Positions 7,146-13,414 of a stretch of 13,817 nt of DNA are shown piece after piece. The notes beneath the pieces are model-generated. The model was not told the origin of the DNA. It ran no database searches and saw only the letters and a list, made by a program, of their open reading frames with translations. Source of the stretch: Pseudomonadota bacterium (GTDB taxonomy: Bacteria; Pseudomonadota; Alphaproteobacteria; Rhizobiales; Rhizobiaceae); NCBI GenBank assembly GCA_023416545.1, contig JAEZHO010000340.1, positions 1-13,817 on the forward strand, in the 5' to 3' direction. Position 1 is the first letter of the stretch, and every line of letters begins with the position of its first letter. The translations under genes and the position numbers were made by a program.

Positions 7146-7433
7146 ATGTCCAAGGCCTACTGGATTGCCCGCGTCGATGTCCGCGACGCGGAGCGCTACA
7201 AGGACTATGTCAGCACTGCCAAGCCCGCCTTCGAGAGGTTCGGCGCCACCTTCCTTGCGCGCGGGGGCCCGTTCACCGAACTTGAGGGCAAGGCGCGCGG
7301 CCGCAACGTCATCATCGAGTTTCCCTCCATGCAGTCGGCGGTGGATTGCTACAATTCTCCGGAGTACCAGGCCGCCGCGAAGATCAGGCAGGAGTGCGCC
7401 GACGCCGAAATGGTCGTCGTCGAAAGCATCTGA
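7146..7433 (+). CDS. DUF1330 domain protein
   Basis: A 95-residue protein of the DUF1330 family, predicted to be a dimeric ferredoxin-like alpha/beta barrel. Typical features are the MSKAYWIARVDVRDAERYKDY start, the central F-L-A-R-G-G-P, and the IEFPSMQSAVDCYNSPEYQ segment. Biochemical function is not established for the family. The start is clear: AAGGAGGA sits 7 bases before the ATG. The gene follows pyrF by 25 bases and is the last of this tight run. Confidence 0.92.
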   Translation: MSKAYWIARVDVRDAERYKDYVSTAKPAFERFGATFLARGGPFTELEGKARGRNVIIEFPSMQSAVDCYNSPEYQAAAKIRQECADAEMVVVESI

Positions 7434-7493
7434 CACTTGTCAGTTGCAGTATTTCTTCCGCTTCCCGTCCAAGAACATTTGGTCTAAGAGACC
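7430..7493 (+). promoter_or_regulatory. Two short palindromes between the DUF1330 gene and the NDUFA9-like gene
   Basis: CTGACA (7430-7435) and TGTCAG (7438-7443) form a 14-base palindrome overlapping the DUF1330 stop codon. GGTCT (7481-7485) and AGACC (7489-7493) form a second. Neither is followed by a T tract. They could be transcript stem-loops or protein-binding half-sites; I cannot decide. Confidence 0.35.
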
Positions 7494-7530
7494 GCTTGCA
7501 ACCTGACCATCACAGCTCCCGGAGCCACAC

Positions 7531-8511
7531 ATGTCCGTGCCCAACCTGCCGCCCCTCGTCACAGTATTCGGAGGCTCAGGCTTCGTCGGACGACACGTGG
7601 TGCGCAGCCTAGCGAAGCGGGGCTACCGTGTCCGCGTCGCCGTCCGGCGCCCGGACCTCGCGGGCTTCCTCCTGCCCTACGGCTATGTCGGGCAGATCGC
7701 GCTGGTGCAGGCAAACCTCAGGTATCGCTATTCGGTGGACCGTGCTGTCGAAGGCGCTTCCTTCGTGGTCAACTGCGTCGGCATCCTCTTTGAAAGCGGA
7801 CGTAACTCCTTCAACGCGGTACAGGACTTCGGCGGACGGGCCGTGGCCGAGGCGGCGCGCGCCGCCGGCGCCAAGCTGGTGCATATCTCCGCGATCGGCG
7901 CCGACAAGGATGCCGGATCGGTCTATGCTCAGAGCAAGGGCCGCGCCGAGGCTGCCATACTGAATACCGTTCCCGACGCGGTGATCCTGCGTCCGTCCAT
8001 CATCTTCGGACCGGAAGACAGCTTCTTCAACAAGTTCGCCGGCATGGCGAAGATGTTCCCGGCGCTTCCCCTGATCGGCGGCGGCAAGACGAAGTTCCAG
8101 CCGGTCTATGTCGAGGATGTCGCCCAGGCGGCCGCGCTTGCGGTCGATGGTGCCATTGCGGGCGGTCGTATCTACGAACTGGGCGGCCCGGAAGTGCTGA
8201 GCTTCCGCCAATGCATGGAGATCGTGCTGCGGGAGACGGCCCGCAAGCGTCCGCTTGTCTCGCTGCCGTTCGCCATCGCCTCGCTGATCGGCAGCATTGC
8301 GTCGCTCATCCCCTTCATCAAACCGCCGATCACCAGCGACCAGGTCACGCTTCTGAAGCGGGACAACGTGGTTTCGGAAGAGGCAATTCGCGAGGGACGC
8401 ACGCTGGAGGGCATGGGGATCCGCCCGACGCTGCTGGAATCCGTCATCCCCTCCTACCTCGTCCAGTATCGTCCGCAGGGCCAGTTCACCAACAGCGGCA
8501 AAGCGGCCTGA
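7531..8511 (+). CDS. Complex I NDUFA9-like NAD(P)-binding protein
   Basis: A 326-residue atypical short-chain dehydrogenase/reductase of the NDUFA9 group, related to the accessory 39-kDa subunit of mitochondrial complex I. The dinucleotide-binding loop is G14-G-S-G-F-V-G20, a basic segment VAVRRPD follows, and the YxxxK pair is Y132 and K136. Other marks of the group are VNCVGIL (about 80-86), LRPSIIFGPEDSFFNKFA and the Q-P-V-Y-V-E-D-V-A segment. In alphaproteobacteria these proteins are linked to complex I or quinone metabolism, but a direct role here is inferred. GGAG lies 6 bases before the ATG. The gene is 97 bases after the DUF1330 gene and may have its own promoter. Confidence 0.9.
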   Translation: MSVPNLPPLVTVFGGSGFVGRHVVRSLAKRGYRVRVAVRRPDLAGFLLPYGYVGQIALVQANLRYRYSVDRAVEGASFVVNCVGILFESGRNSFNAVQDFGGRAVAEAARAAGAKLVHISAIGADKDAGSVYAQSKGRAEAAILNTVPDAVILRPSIIFGPEDSFFNKFAGMAKMFPALPLIGGGKTKFQPVYVEDVAQAAALAVDGAIAGGRIYELGGPEVLSFRQCMEIVLRETARKRPLVSLPFAIASLIGSIASLIPFIKPPITSDQVTLLKRDNVVSEEAIREGRTLEGMGIRPTLLESVIPSYLVQYRPQGQFTNSGKAA

Positions 8512-8519
8512 ACCGATAT

Positions 8520-8541
8520 GCCGGCACCTCGGTGCCGGCTT
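8520..8541 (+). terminator. Hairpin terminator after the NDUFA9-like gene
   Basis: A perfect 8-bp stem, GCCGGCAC (8520-8527) and GTGCCGGC (8532-8539), with a CTCG loop, starts 8 bases after the stop. Only TTCT follows, so termination may be weak or the hairpin may simply protect the 3' end. Confidence 0.6.
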
Positions 8542-8695
8542 CTCGCCCCTGTGGCGCAAACGCCCCACCCGGCTGGAGCGTTGAGCATTAACGGGGCATT
8601 CAGCAAGATCCTCTATTGAAAAACCCGTGGCCGGGTCATACACGGCTGCAGCGAAACTCGCGCATTCAATCACCTTCTCTGAAAGGCATTCCTCC

Positions 8696-8860
8696 ATGGG
8701 CAAGCCCATCGCACTGTTTTTTGCGTGTGCGGCACTGACGATCCTCGTCGGCTCCTTCATCGCCCCGCAGACGGGCGCGACAGGCAGCAGCAAGTGCGCC
8801 CCCGCCTATGGGGTGGACCCCTGCGCAACCGGAGCCATACCGGGCACCTCTGCCCGGTAA
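8696..8860 (+). CDS. Small putative exported or membrane-anchored peptide (54 aa)
   Basis: Not a family I recognise. The peptide starts MGKPIALFFACAALTILVG, a one-basic-residue head plus hydrophobic core (about residues 4-23) like a signal peptide or single membrane anchor. A short polar tail with two cysteines follows (C34 and C43, in SSKCAPAYGVDPCATG). AAAGG lies 9 bases before the ATG. A longer GTG start at 8627 is possible but adds a polar head with no family look. The gene sits alone between the NDUFA9-like gene and the TRAP operon. A hairpin covers its last codons and stop. Its existence is supported by start signal and composition only. Confidence 0.55.
   Translation: MGKPIALFFACAALTILVGSFIAPQTGATGSSKCAPAYGVDPCATGAIPGTSAR
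8838..8859 (+). terminator. Hairpin overlapping the stop of the 54-aa gene
   Basis: A perfect 9-bp stem, TACCGGGCA (8838-8846) and TGCCCGGTA (8851-8859), with a CCTC loop. It spans the last codons and the TAA. No T tract follows, so it could end transcription only inefficiently. It resembles the hairpin at 8520-8539; both contain GGCACCTC. Confidence 0.5.
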
Positions 8861-8894
8861 GCAAATTCTCCCCGCAATACACTAATTCTCCACG

Positions 8895-8957
8895 TTGAAT
8901 CGCAGCAACGGGGTAGGAATATTACTGTATTGATGTCCGCTTTCTTTTCCTCAATAC
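8895..8957 (+). promoter_or_regulatory. Candidate TRAP operon promoter with an inverted-repeat operator
   Basis: TTGAAT (8895-8900) and AATATT (8918-8923) are 17 bases apart, a fair housekeeping promoter. Just downstream, GTATTGA (8927-8933) and TCAATAC (8951-8957) form a perfect 7-bp inverted repeat with 17 bases between, in a position where a repressor would block initiation. Upstream, the direct repeat AATTCTCC occurs at 8864-8871 and 8884-8891, 20 bases apart. No regulator gene is present in the window. All assignments are from pattern only. Confidence 0.4.
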
Positions 8958-9005
8958 TGATTTCGGGAGAAGGGCAATGGCCCGCCCGATTGGGAGGAGA
9001 AATCA

Positions 9006-10139
9006 ATGGACACGCCTGAGAAGAAGGCGCACACGCGCCGTTCGTTTCTGAAAATCGGCGCAACCGCCGGCGGTGCCGCCGCAGGTACGCTCGCAGCGCC
9101 CGCCGTGCTTGCTCAGTCACCGCTGGTCATGAAGATGCAGACCTCCTGGCCTGCTTCGGACATCTGGATGGACTTCGCGCGGCAGTATACCGATCGCGTC
9201 AAGGAGATGTCGGGAGGACGGCTGACGGTGGATCTCCTGCCTGCCGGGTCGGTGGTCGGCGCATTCCAGGTGCTGGATGCGTGCCATGACGGCGTCATCG
9301 ATGCCGCCCATTCGGTCCCGGCATACTGGTACGGCAAGCACAAGGCTGCCTCCCTTTTCGGCACCGGACCCGTCTTCGGCGGTTCGGCCACGACGATGCT
9401 TTCATGGTTCTATTCCGGGGGCGGCGCGGAGTTCTACCGCGAGCTCCAGCAGGATATCCTCGGGCTCGACGTCGTCGGGTTCATGGGCTTCCCGATGTTT
9501 GCCCAGCCGTTCGGATGGTTCAAGGGCGAGGTCAACACGGTCGCCGACATCAACGGCTTCAAGTACCGCACTGTCGGTCTCGCTGCCGACCTGATGCAGG
9601 CGATGGGCATGTCGGTCGCGCAGTTGCCGGGCGGAGAAATCGTCCCCGCGATGGAGCGGGGCGTCATCGACGCCTTCGAGTTCAACAACCCCTCGTCGGA
9701 CATCCGCTTCGGCGCCCAGGACGTGGCCAAGCACTACTATCTGTCTTCCTATCACCAGGCGTCGGAGTGCTTCGAGTTCATCTTCAACCGGGACTTCTAC
9801 GAGGACCTCGAGCCCGACCTTCAGGCGATCGTGAAGTATGCGGTCGAGGCCGCGTCGACGGCCAATACCGCGTCGGCAATGGACAACTACTCGGCCGACC
9901 TCCTGAAGTTGCAGAACGAGGCCGGCGTCAACGTGCATCGCACGCCTCCGGAAATCCTCGACGCGCAGATCAAGGCATGGGACGACCTCATCGTAGAGCT
10001 CGAGAAGGACGCCTTCATGAAGAAGGTCCTGGACAGCCAGCGCGCCTGGGTGGAGCGGGTGACCTATTTTGAACTGATGGCCTCGCCGGACTATACCCTG
10101 GCGTACAACCATCACTTCCCAAACAAGCTGAAGCTCTGA
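9006..10139 (+). CDS. dctP: TRAP transporter substrate-binding protein (TakP/FcbT1-like DctP)
   Basis: Periplasmic binding protein of a TRAP transporter, 377 residues. The N-terminus has a twin-arginine signal (T-R-R-S-F-L-K, about 10-16) and an A-L-A-Q-like cleavage region ending near residue 37, so export is probably by Tat. The family body shows AYWYGKH, the anion-pairing arginine R188 in K-Y-R-T-V-G, GGEIVPAMERGVIDAFEF (209-226) and FEFIFNR. It belongs to the group whose members bind 2-oxo acids, mannitol or chloroaromatic acids; a carboxylate ligand is likely, but the exact one is unknown. GGGAGGAG lies 6 bases before the ATG. A terminator-like hairpin separates it from the next gene. 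Confidence 0.93.
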   Translation: MDTPEKKAHTRRSFLKIGATAGGAAAGTLAAPAVLAQSPLVMKMQTSWPASDIWMDFARQYTDRVKEMSGGRLTVDLLPAGSVVGAFQVLDACHDGVIDAAHSVPAYWYGKHKAASLFGTGPVFGGSATTMLSWFYSGGGAEFYRELQQDILGLDVVGFMGFPMFAQPFGWFKGEVNTVADINGFKYRTVGLAADLMQAMGMSVAQLPGGEIVPAMERGVIDAFEFNNPSSDIRFGAQDVAKHYYLSSYHQASECFEFIFNRDFYEDLEPDLQAIVKYAVEAASTANTASAMDNYSADLLKLQNEAGVNVHRTPPEILDAQIKAWDDLIVELEKDAFMKKVLDSQRAWVERVTYFELMASPDYTLAYNHHFPNKLKL

Positions 10140-10164
10140 CGGCGTCCGGCCGGCGGCATTGAAA

Positions 10165-10193
10165 CGGCAGGGGCTTGCCCCTGCCGCCTTTTT
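10165..10193 (+). terminator. Intercistronic terminator/attenuator between dctP and dctQ
   Basis: A perfect 10-base inverted repeat, CGGCAGGGGC (10165-10174) and GCCCCTGCCG (10177-10186), followed by CC and five T residues (10189-10193). It lies between the binding-protein gene and the membrane subunits. Partial termination here would give more binding protein than permease. No second promoter is obvious before dctQ. Confidence 0.85.
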
Positions 10194-10217
10194 ACCCGAC
10201 ACGGAAAGACGTCCCCT

Positions 10218-10805
10218 ATGGTGGCATTCATTCGTTTCGCCGACGCGACGTCGGCCTGGTTCGGCAAGGCATTCGCCTGGCTGATTATCCTGATGACCTT
10301 CGCCACGAGCTACGAGGTCTTCGTCCGCTACCTCCTCAACCGGCCGACACCCTGGGCGCTCGACCTTTCCTTCATCATGTACGGCACGCTGTTCATGATG
10401 GGCGGGGCTTACACATTGTCGCTCGGGGGGCATGTCCGCGGCGATTTCCTGTACCGGCTATGGAAGCCCCGGACACAGGCCATTCTCGACCTGGTGCTTT
10501 ATCTGATCTTCTTCTTCCCGGGCGTCACCGCGCTCATCTTCACCGGCTGGAAATACTCGGCCCGATCCTGGAGCTACGGCGAGGTCAGCATCAACAGCCC
10601 CGCCGGCATCCCGATCTATCAGTTCAAGAGCGTCATGGTTGCCGCAGGCATCCTCCTGTTCATCCAGGGGATCGCACAGGTGCTTCGCTGCATCCTCTGC
10701 ATCCGCGACGGCTACTGGTTCGAAGCGGAAGTGGATGTCGAGGAAACCGAAGCGATCCTGATCCGCGAAAAGCAGGCTGAACTGGCCGGGGGAAAGAATG
10801 ACTGA
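10218..10805 (+). CDS. dctQ: TRAP transporter small membrane subunit (DctQ family)
   Basis: Small integral membrane subunit that joins the large TRAP subunit and helps dock the binding protein. The product has 195 residues. Four hydrophobic segments are seen at about 18-38, 52-70, 87-112 and 135-160. The family signature YEVFVRYLLNRPTPWALDLS lies between the first two. The C-terminal tail (about 165-195) is highly charged and cytoplasmic. GGAAAG lies 9 bases before the ATG. Its end overlaps the large-subunit gene by 8 bases, which points to coupled translation and a 1:1 ratio. Confidence 0.93.
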   Translation: MVAFIRFADATSAWFGKAFAWLIILMTFATSYEVFVRYLLNRPTPWALDLSFIMYGTLFMMGGAYTLSLGGHVRGDFLYRLWKPRTQAILDLVLYLIFFFPGVTALIFTGWKYSARSWSYGEVSINSPAGIPIYQFKSVMVAAGILLFIQGIAQVLRCILCIRDGYWFEAEVDVEETEAILIREKQAELAGGKND

Positions 10806-12216
10806 TCCGCAAGTGGCCATGACCATGCTTGGCCTGTTCATATTCATCATCTTCCTGGGGTTCCCGATCGCATTCACGCTCATGGCGATGGGGATCGGCT
10901 TCGGCTACTACGCCTATTACGAGCCCGGCCGCATGTGGCGGGCCTTCAACCGTCTCGACGAGAGCGCGGGCTGGTGGGAAAGCACCAGCCTCTGGATCGA
11001 GGGTTTCTTCAACAACCGGATCTTCGACCTCTTCGTCAACCAGACCTATTCGGTCATGGCCAACGATGTCCTGACGGCTATCCCGCTCTTCCTGTTCATG
11101 GGGTATATCGTCGAGCGGGCCAACATCGTCGACCGGCTGTTCAGCACCCTCAACGTCGCCTCGAAGAACCTTCCGGGCTCCATGGGGGTTGCGGCTCTCA
11201 TCACCTGCGGCCTGTTCGCCACCGCGACCGGCATCGTCGGCGCCGTGGTCACGCTGATGGGCCTGCTCGCCTTCCCGGCCATGCTGAAGGTCCGGTACAA
11301 CCACTCGTTCGCGGCCGGCATCATCTGCGCCGGCGGAACGCTCGGCATTCTGATCCCGCCGTCGATCATGCTGATCGTCTATGCGGCAACCTCCGGCGTC
11401 TCGATCGTGCGTCTCTATGCCGGCGCGCTGATCCCGGGCTTCCTGCTGCTAGGCCTGTATCTCGCCTATGTGGTGATCCGTTCGATCCTTCAGCCGAGCG
11501 TGGCGCCTAAGCCGACGAAGGACGAGGTGCCGGACGTGCCCTTCCTCAAGCTCTTCGTCATGCTGCTGACGTCCTTCTTCCCGCTCGCGTTCCTGATCCT
11601 GGCGGTGCTGGGGTCGATCCTGTTCGGATTGGCGACCCCTTCCGAAGCGGCATCGATCGGCGCACTCGGCGGACTAGTGCTTGCGGTAGCCTACCGGGCG
11701 CTCACGTGGGACCGTATCCGGCAGAGCGTCTACCTGACGATCCGCACCTCGGCCATGGTATGCTGGCTGTTCGTCGGCTCCTACACCTTCGCCTCGGTCT
11801 TCGCCTATCTGGGCGGCGAGCAGGTGATTTCGAACTTTGTGCAGGGGCTCGACCTGACGCCGCTGCAGTTCCTGCTGCTGGCGCAGCTGATCATCTTCAT
11901 CCTGGGCTGGCCGCTGGAGTGGTCGGAGATCATCGTGATCTTCGTGCCCATCTTCCTGCCGCTCCTGCCGATGTTCGGGATCGATCCCCTGTTCTTCGGC
12001 ATCCTGGTCGCGCTCAACCTGCAGACGGCCTTCCTGTCACCGCCCATGGCGATGTCGGCCTATTACCTGAAGGGCATCGCGCCACCTTACGTGCAGCTGA
12101 CGCAGATCTTCTGGGGGATGCTGCCCTTCATGGGGCTGGTGATCGTCAGCATGGTGCTCGTCTACCTCTTCCCGCAACTGGTCTTCTACCTGCCGGACCG
12201 GGTCTACGGGCGCTGA
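10798..12216 (+). CDS. dctM: TRAP transporter large permease subunit (DctM/FcbT3 family)
   Basis: Large membrane subunit that forms the sodium-coupled transport path. The product has 472 residues with many hydrophobic segments, longer than the ~425 of DctM proper. The extra length includes a polar loop near residues 40-82 (R-A-F-N-R-L-D-E-S-A-G-W-W onward) typical of the FcbT3 branch. Conserved marks are the DVLTAIPLFLFMGYIVER segment, ATATGIVGAVVTLMG, and GGTLGILIPPSIMLIVYA. GGGGGAAAG precedes the ATG, which lies inside the end of dctQ. It is followed after 70 bases by a small membrane-protein gene on the same strand. Confidence 0.95.
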   Translation: MTDPQVAMTMLGLFIFIIFLGFPIAFTLMAMGIGFGYYAYYEPGRMWRAFNRLDESAGWWESTSLWIEGFFNNRIFDLFVNQTYSVMANDVLTAIPLFLFMGYIVERANIVDRLFSTLNVASKNLPGSMGVAALITCGLFATATGIVGAVVTLMGLLAFPAMLKVRYNHSFAAGIICAGGTLGILIPPSIMLIVYAATSGVSIVRLYAGALIPGFLLLGLYLAYVVIRSILQPSVAPKPTKDEVPDVPFLKLFVMLLTSFFPLAFLILAVLGSILFGLATPSEAASIGALGGLVLAVAYRALTWDRIRQSVYLTIRTSAMVCWLFVGSYTFASVFAYLGGEQVISNFVQGLDLTPLQFLLLAQLIIFILGWPLEWSEIIVIFVPIFLPLLPMFGIDPLFFGILVALNLQTAFLSPPMAMSAYYLKGIAPPYVQLTQIFWGMLPFMGLVIVSMVLVYLFPQLVFYLPDRVYGR

Positions 12217-12227
12217 CGCTCACGCCG

Positions 12228-12252
12228 GCCGTCGCGGATCAACCGCGGCGGC
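12228..12252 (+). repeat. Hairpin between dctM and the 53-aa gene
   Basis: A 10-position stem, GCCGTCGCGG (12228-12237) and CCGCGGCGGC (12243-12252), with loop ATCAA. All positions pair in RNA if the single U-G pair at 12232/12248 is counted. There is no T tract, so it more likely shields or modulates the message than ends it. Confidence 0.5.
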
Positions 12253-12286
12253 ATCTGACGTTCGATACTGGAAAGGACATAAGGAA

Positions 12287-12448
12287 ATGCACCGGATCCT
12301 GGCCACGCTTGCCTTTCTCACCCTATGCGCATTCCTCTTCATCTTCCTCTGGCGGGTGCCGCGCCTCGACCTCGGCATCCTGTTCGCGATCACGCTCCTG
12401 ATGGCGGGCTACGACTTCGTCGCCTACCACCACACGGACCGCCGCTGA
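12287..12448 (+). CDS. Small two-helix membrane protein (53 aa) at the end of the TRAP operon
   Basis: I do not recognise a family. The peptide begins MHRILATLAFLTLCAFLFIF and has two hydrophobic segments, about 4-22 and 29-45. A short charged loop (W-R-V-P-R-L-D) joins them, and the tail is polar (A-Y-H-H-T-D-R-R). GAAAGGA lies 9 bases before the ATG. It follows dctM by 70 bases on the same strand with no terminator, so it is probably co-transcribed. Small accessory membrane proteins are known for several transporters, but a role here is inferred. Its stop abuts the uppP stop. The coding call rests on the start signal, the clean two-helix pattern and position. Confidence 0.65.
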   Translation: MHRILATLAFLTLCAFLFIFLWRVPRLDLGILFAITLLMAGYDFVAYHHTDRR

Positions 12449-13255
12449 TCAGCCGACCAGCAGCAAGCCGATCAGGCCTGCGGTTCCCACGGCGATCCGC
12501 CACCAGGCGAAGGGGGCGTAGCCCCGGCTGGAAACGAAATCAAGGAGCGAGCGGACGACGATCAGGGCCATGAAGAATGCGGAAACGAAGCCCACCGCGA
12601 TGACGACCCCGTCCTCTGCGCGAATGATGTCCCGGTTCTTGTAGAGGTCGAGCGCGAAGGCGCCGAGCATGGTCGGCATGGCCAGGAAGAAGGAAAATTC
12701 GGCGGCCGACCGCTTGTCGGTTCCCATCAGCAACGAACCGACGATAGTGGCGCCCGAACGCGACGTCCCGGGTATCATGGCAAGGCACTGGAACAGCCCG
12801 ATCTTGAAGGCAAGCGACGGCGGATAGTCCATGATATCCGTGTATTTCGGCCGGATCGCCATGCGATCGACCGCGAGCAGCACGAAGCCGCCGAGAATGA
12901 GCACGATGCAGATCAGCACCGGCGTCTCGAAGAGGATCGTCTTGATGAACCCGTGTGCCAGGGACCCGATGACCGCCGCCGGCAGGAAGGCGAGCAGGAC
13001 CGTCAGCACGAAGCGTCTCGCCCTTGCCGACGTCGGCAGGGCCAGGGCGATCTCCAGGAGCTTTCGGAAATAGACGAGCAGGATCGCCAGGATTGCACCC
13101 AGCTGGATCAGGACCGCGAAGGTGTTGCCGGGCGATTTGAACCCGAGGAAATGACTGGCGAGAAGCACATGCGCAGTCGAAGACACGGGTATGAACTCCG
13201 TCAGACCCTCGATAACCCCCAGGACGAGAGCGCTGACTATTGATTGATCCGGCAT
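12449..13255 (-). CDS. uppP: UppP (BacA), undecaprenyl-diphosphatase
   Basis: Polytopic membrane phosphatase that converts undecaprenyl diphosphate to the monophosphate, recycling the lipid carrier used for peptidoglycan and other envelope polymers. The product has 268 residues. Both catalytic signatures are present: EGLTEFIPVSSTAH (16-29) with its glutamates and serines, and P163-G-T-S-R-S-G169 with R167. Several hydrophobic helices span the rest. AAAGGGTG lies 5 bases before the ATG. It converges on the 53-residue gene, with directly abutting stops. This BacA is the phosphatase, not the rhizobial peptide transporter also called BacA. Confidence 0.97.
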   Translation of the reverse strand: MPDQSIVSALVLGVIEGLTEFIPVSSTAHVLLASHFLGFKSPGNTFAVLIQLGAILAILLVYFRKLLEIALALPTSARARRFVLTVLLAFLPAAVIGSLAHGFIKTILFETPVLICIVLILGGFVLLAVDRMAIRPKYTDIMDYPPSLAFKIGLFQCLAMIPGTSRSGATIVGSLLMGTDKRSAAEFSFFLAMPTMLGAFALDLYKNRDIIRAEDGVVIAVGFVSAFFMALIVVRSLLDFVSSRGYAPFAWWRIAVGTAGLIGLLLVG

Positions 13256-13277
13256 TTTTCACCCTTTGTTCGATGGT

Positions 13278-13311
13278 CAGCCGGCATGATGTTGCGAACC
13301 GCAACCGGCTG
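13278..13311 (-). repeat. Bulged hairpin in the uppP leader
   Basis: An outer stem, CAGCCG (13278-13283) and CGGCTG (13306-13311), encloses an inner stem, GTTGCG (13291-13296) and CGCAAC (13300-13305), with a 3-base loop and a 7-base bulge on one side. It lies 23 bases upstream of the uppP start, so it would be part of the 5' leader. Function is unknown. Confidence 0.45.
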
Positions 13312-13339
13312 TTTGCTTGCCTTGCCCCTTACCAAAACC

Positions 13340-13345
13340 ATATAG
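13340..13345 (-). promoter_or_regulatory. Candidate -10 element of uppP
   Basis: CTATAT on the minus strand exactly matches the rhizobial -10 pattern, but the -35 region 17 bases upstream (CGCGTG) does not match. If used, it gives a leader of about 80 bases containing the bulged hairpin. On the plus strand, CTTGCC (13316-13321) and CATATA (13339-13344) are also 17 bases apart and could serve the divergent fzlA gene. Confidence 0.3.
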
Positions 13346-13414
13346 CTGGGCTATTGCGGCGCCACGCGAAGCAGCCCGCCCCTCCTACACAAAAATTGTA
13401 AAGCTCACGTATCC

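Noticed and set aside
8590..8604. CtrA-like site TTAA-N7-TTCA upstream of the 54-aa gene
   Set aside because: One mismatch to TTAA-N7-TTAA in a single short motif is expected by chance; no second site supports it.
8702..8730. Lipoprotein reading of the 54-aa peptide (Cys11)
   Set aside because: L-F-F-A-C does not fit the lipobox well and lies too early for a normal signal peptide.
7609..8793. 394-codon minus-strand frame opposite the NDUFA9-like gene
   Set aside because: Antisense shadow crossing a hairpin terminator, with no recognisable domain.
9402..10433. 343-codon minus-strand frame opposite the TRAP genes
   Set aside because: Antisense shadow crossing the dctP-dctQ terminator.
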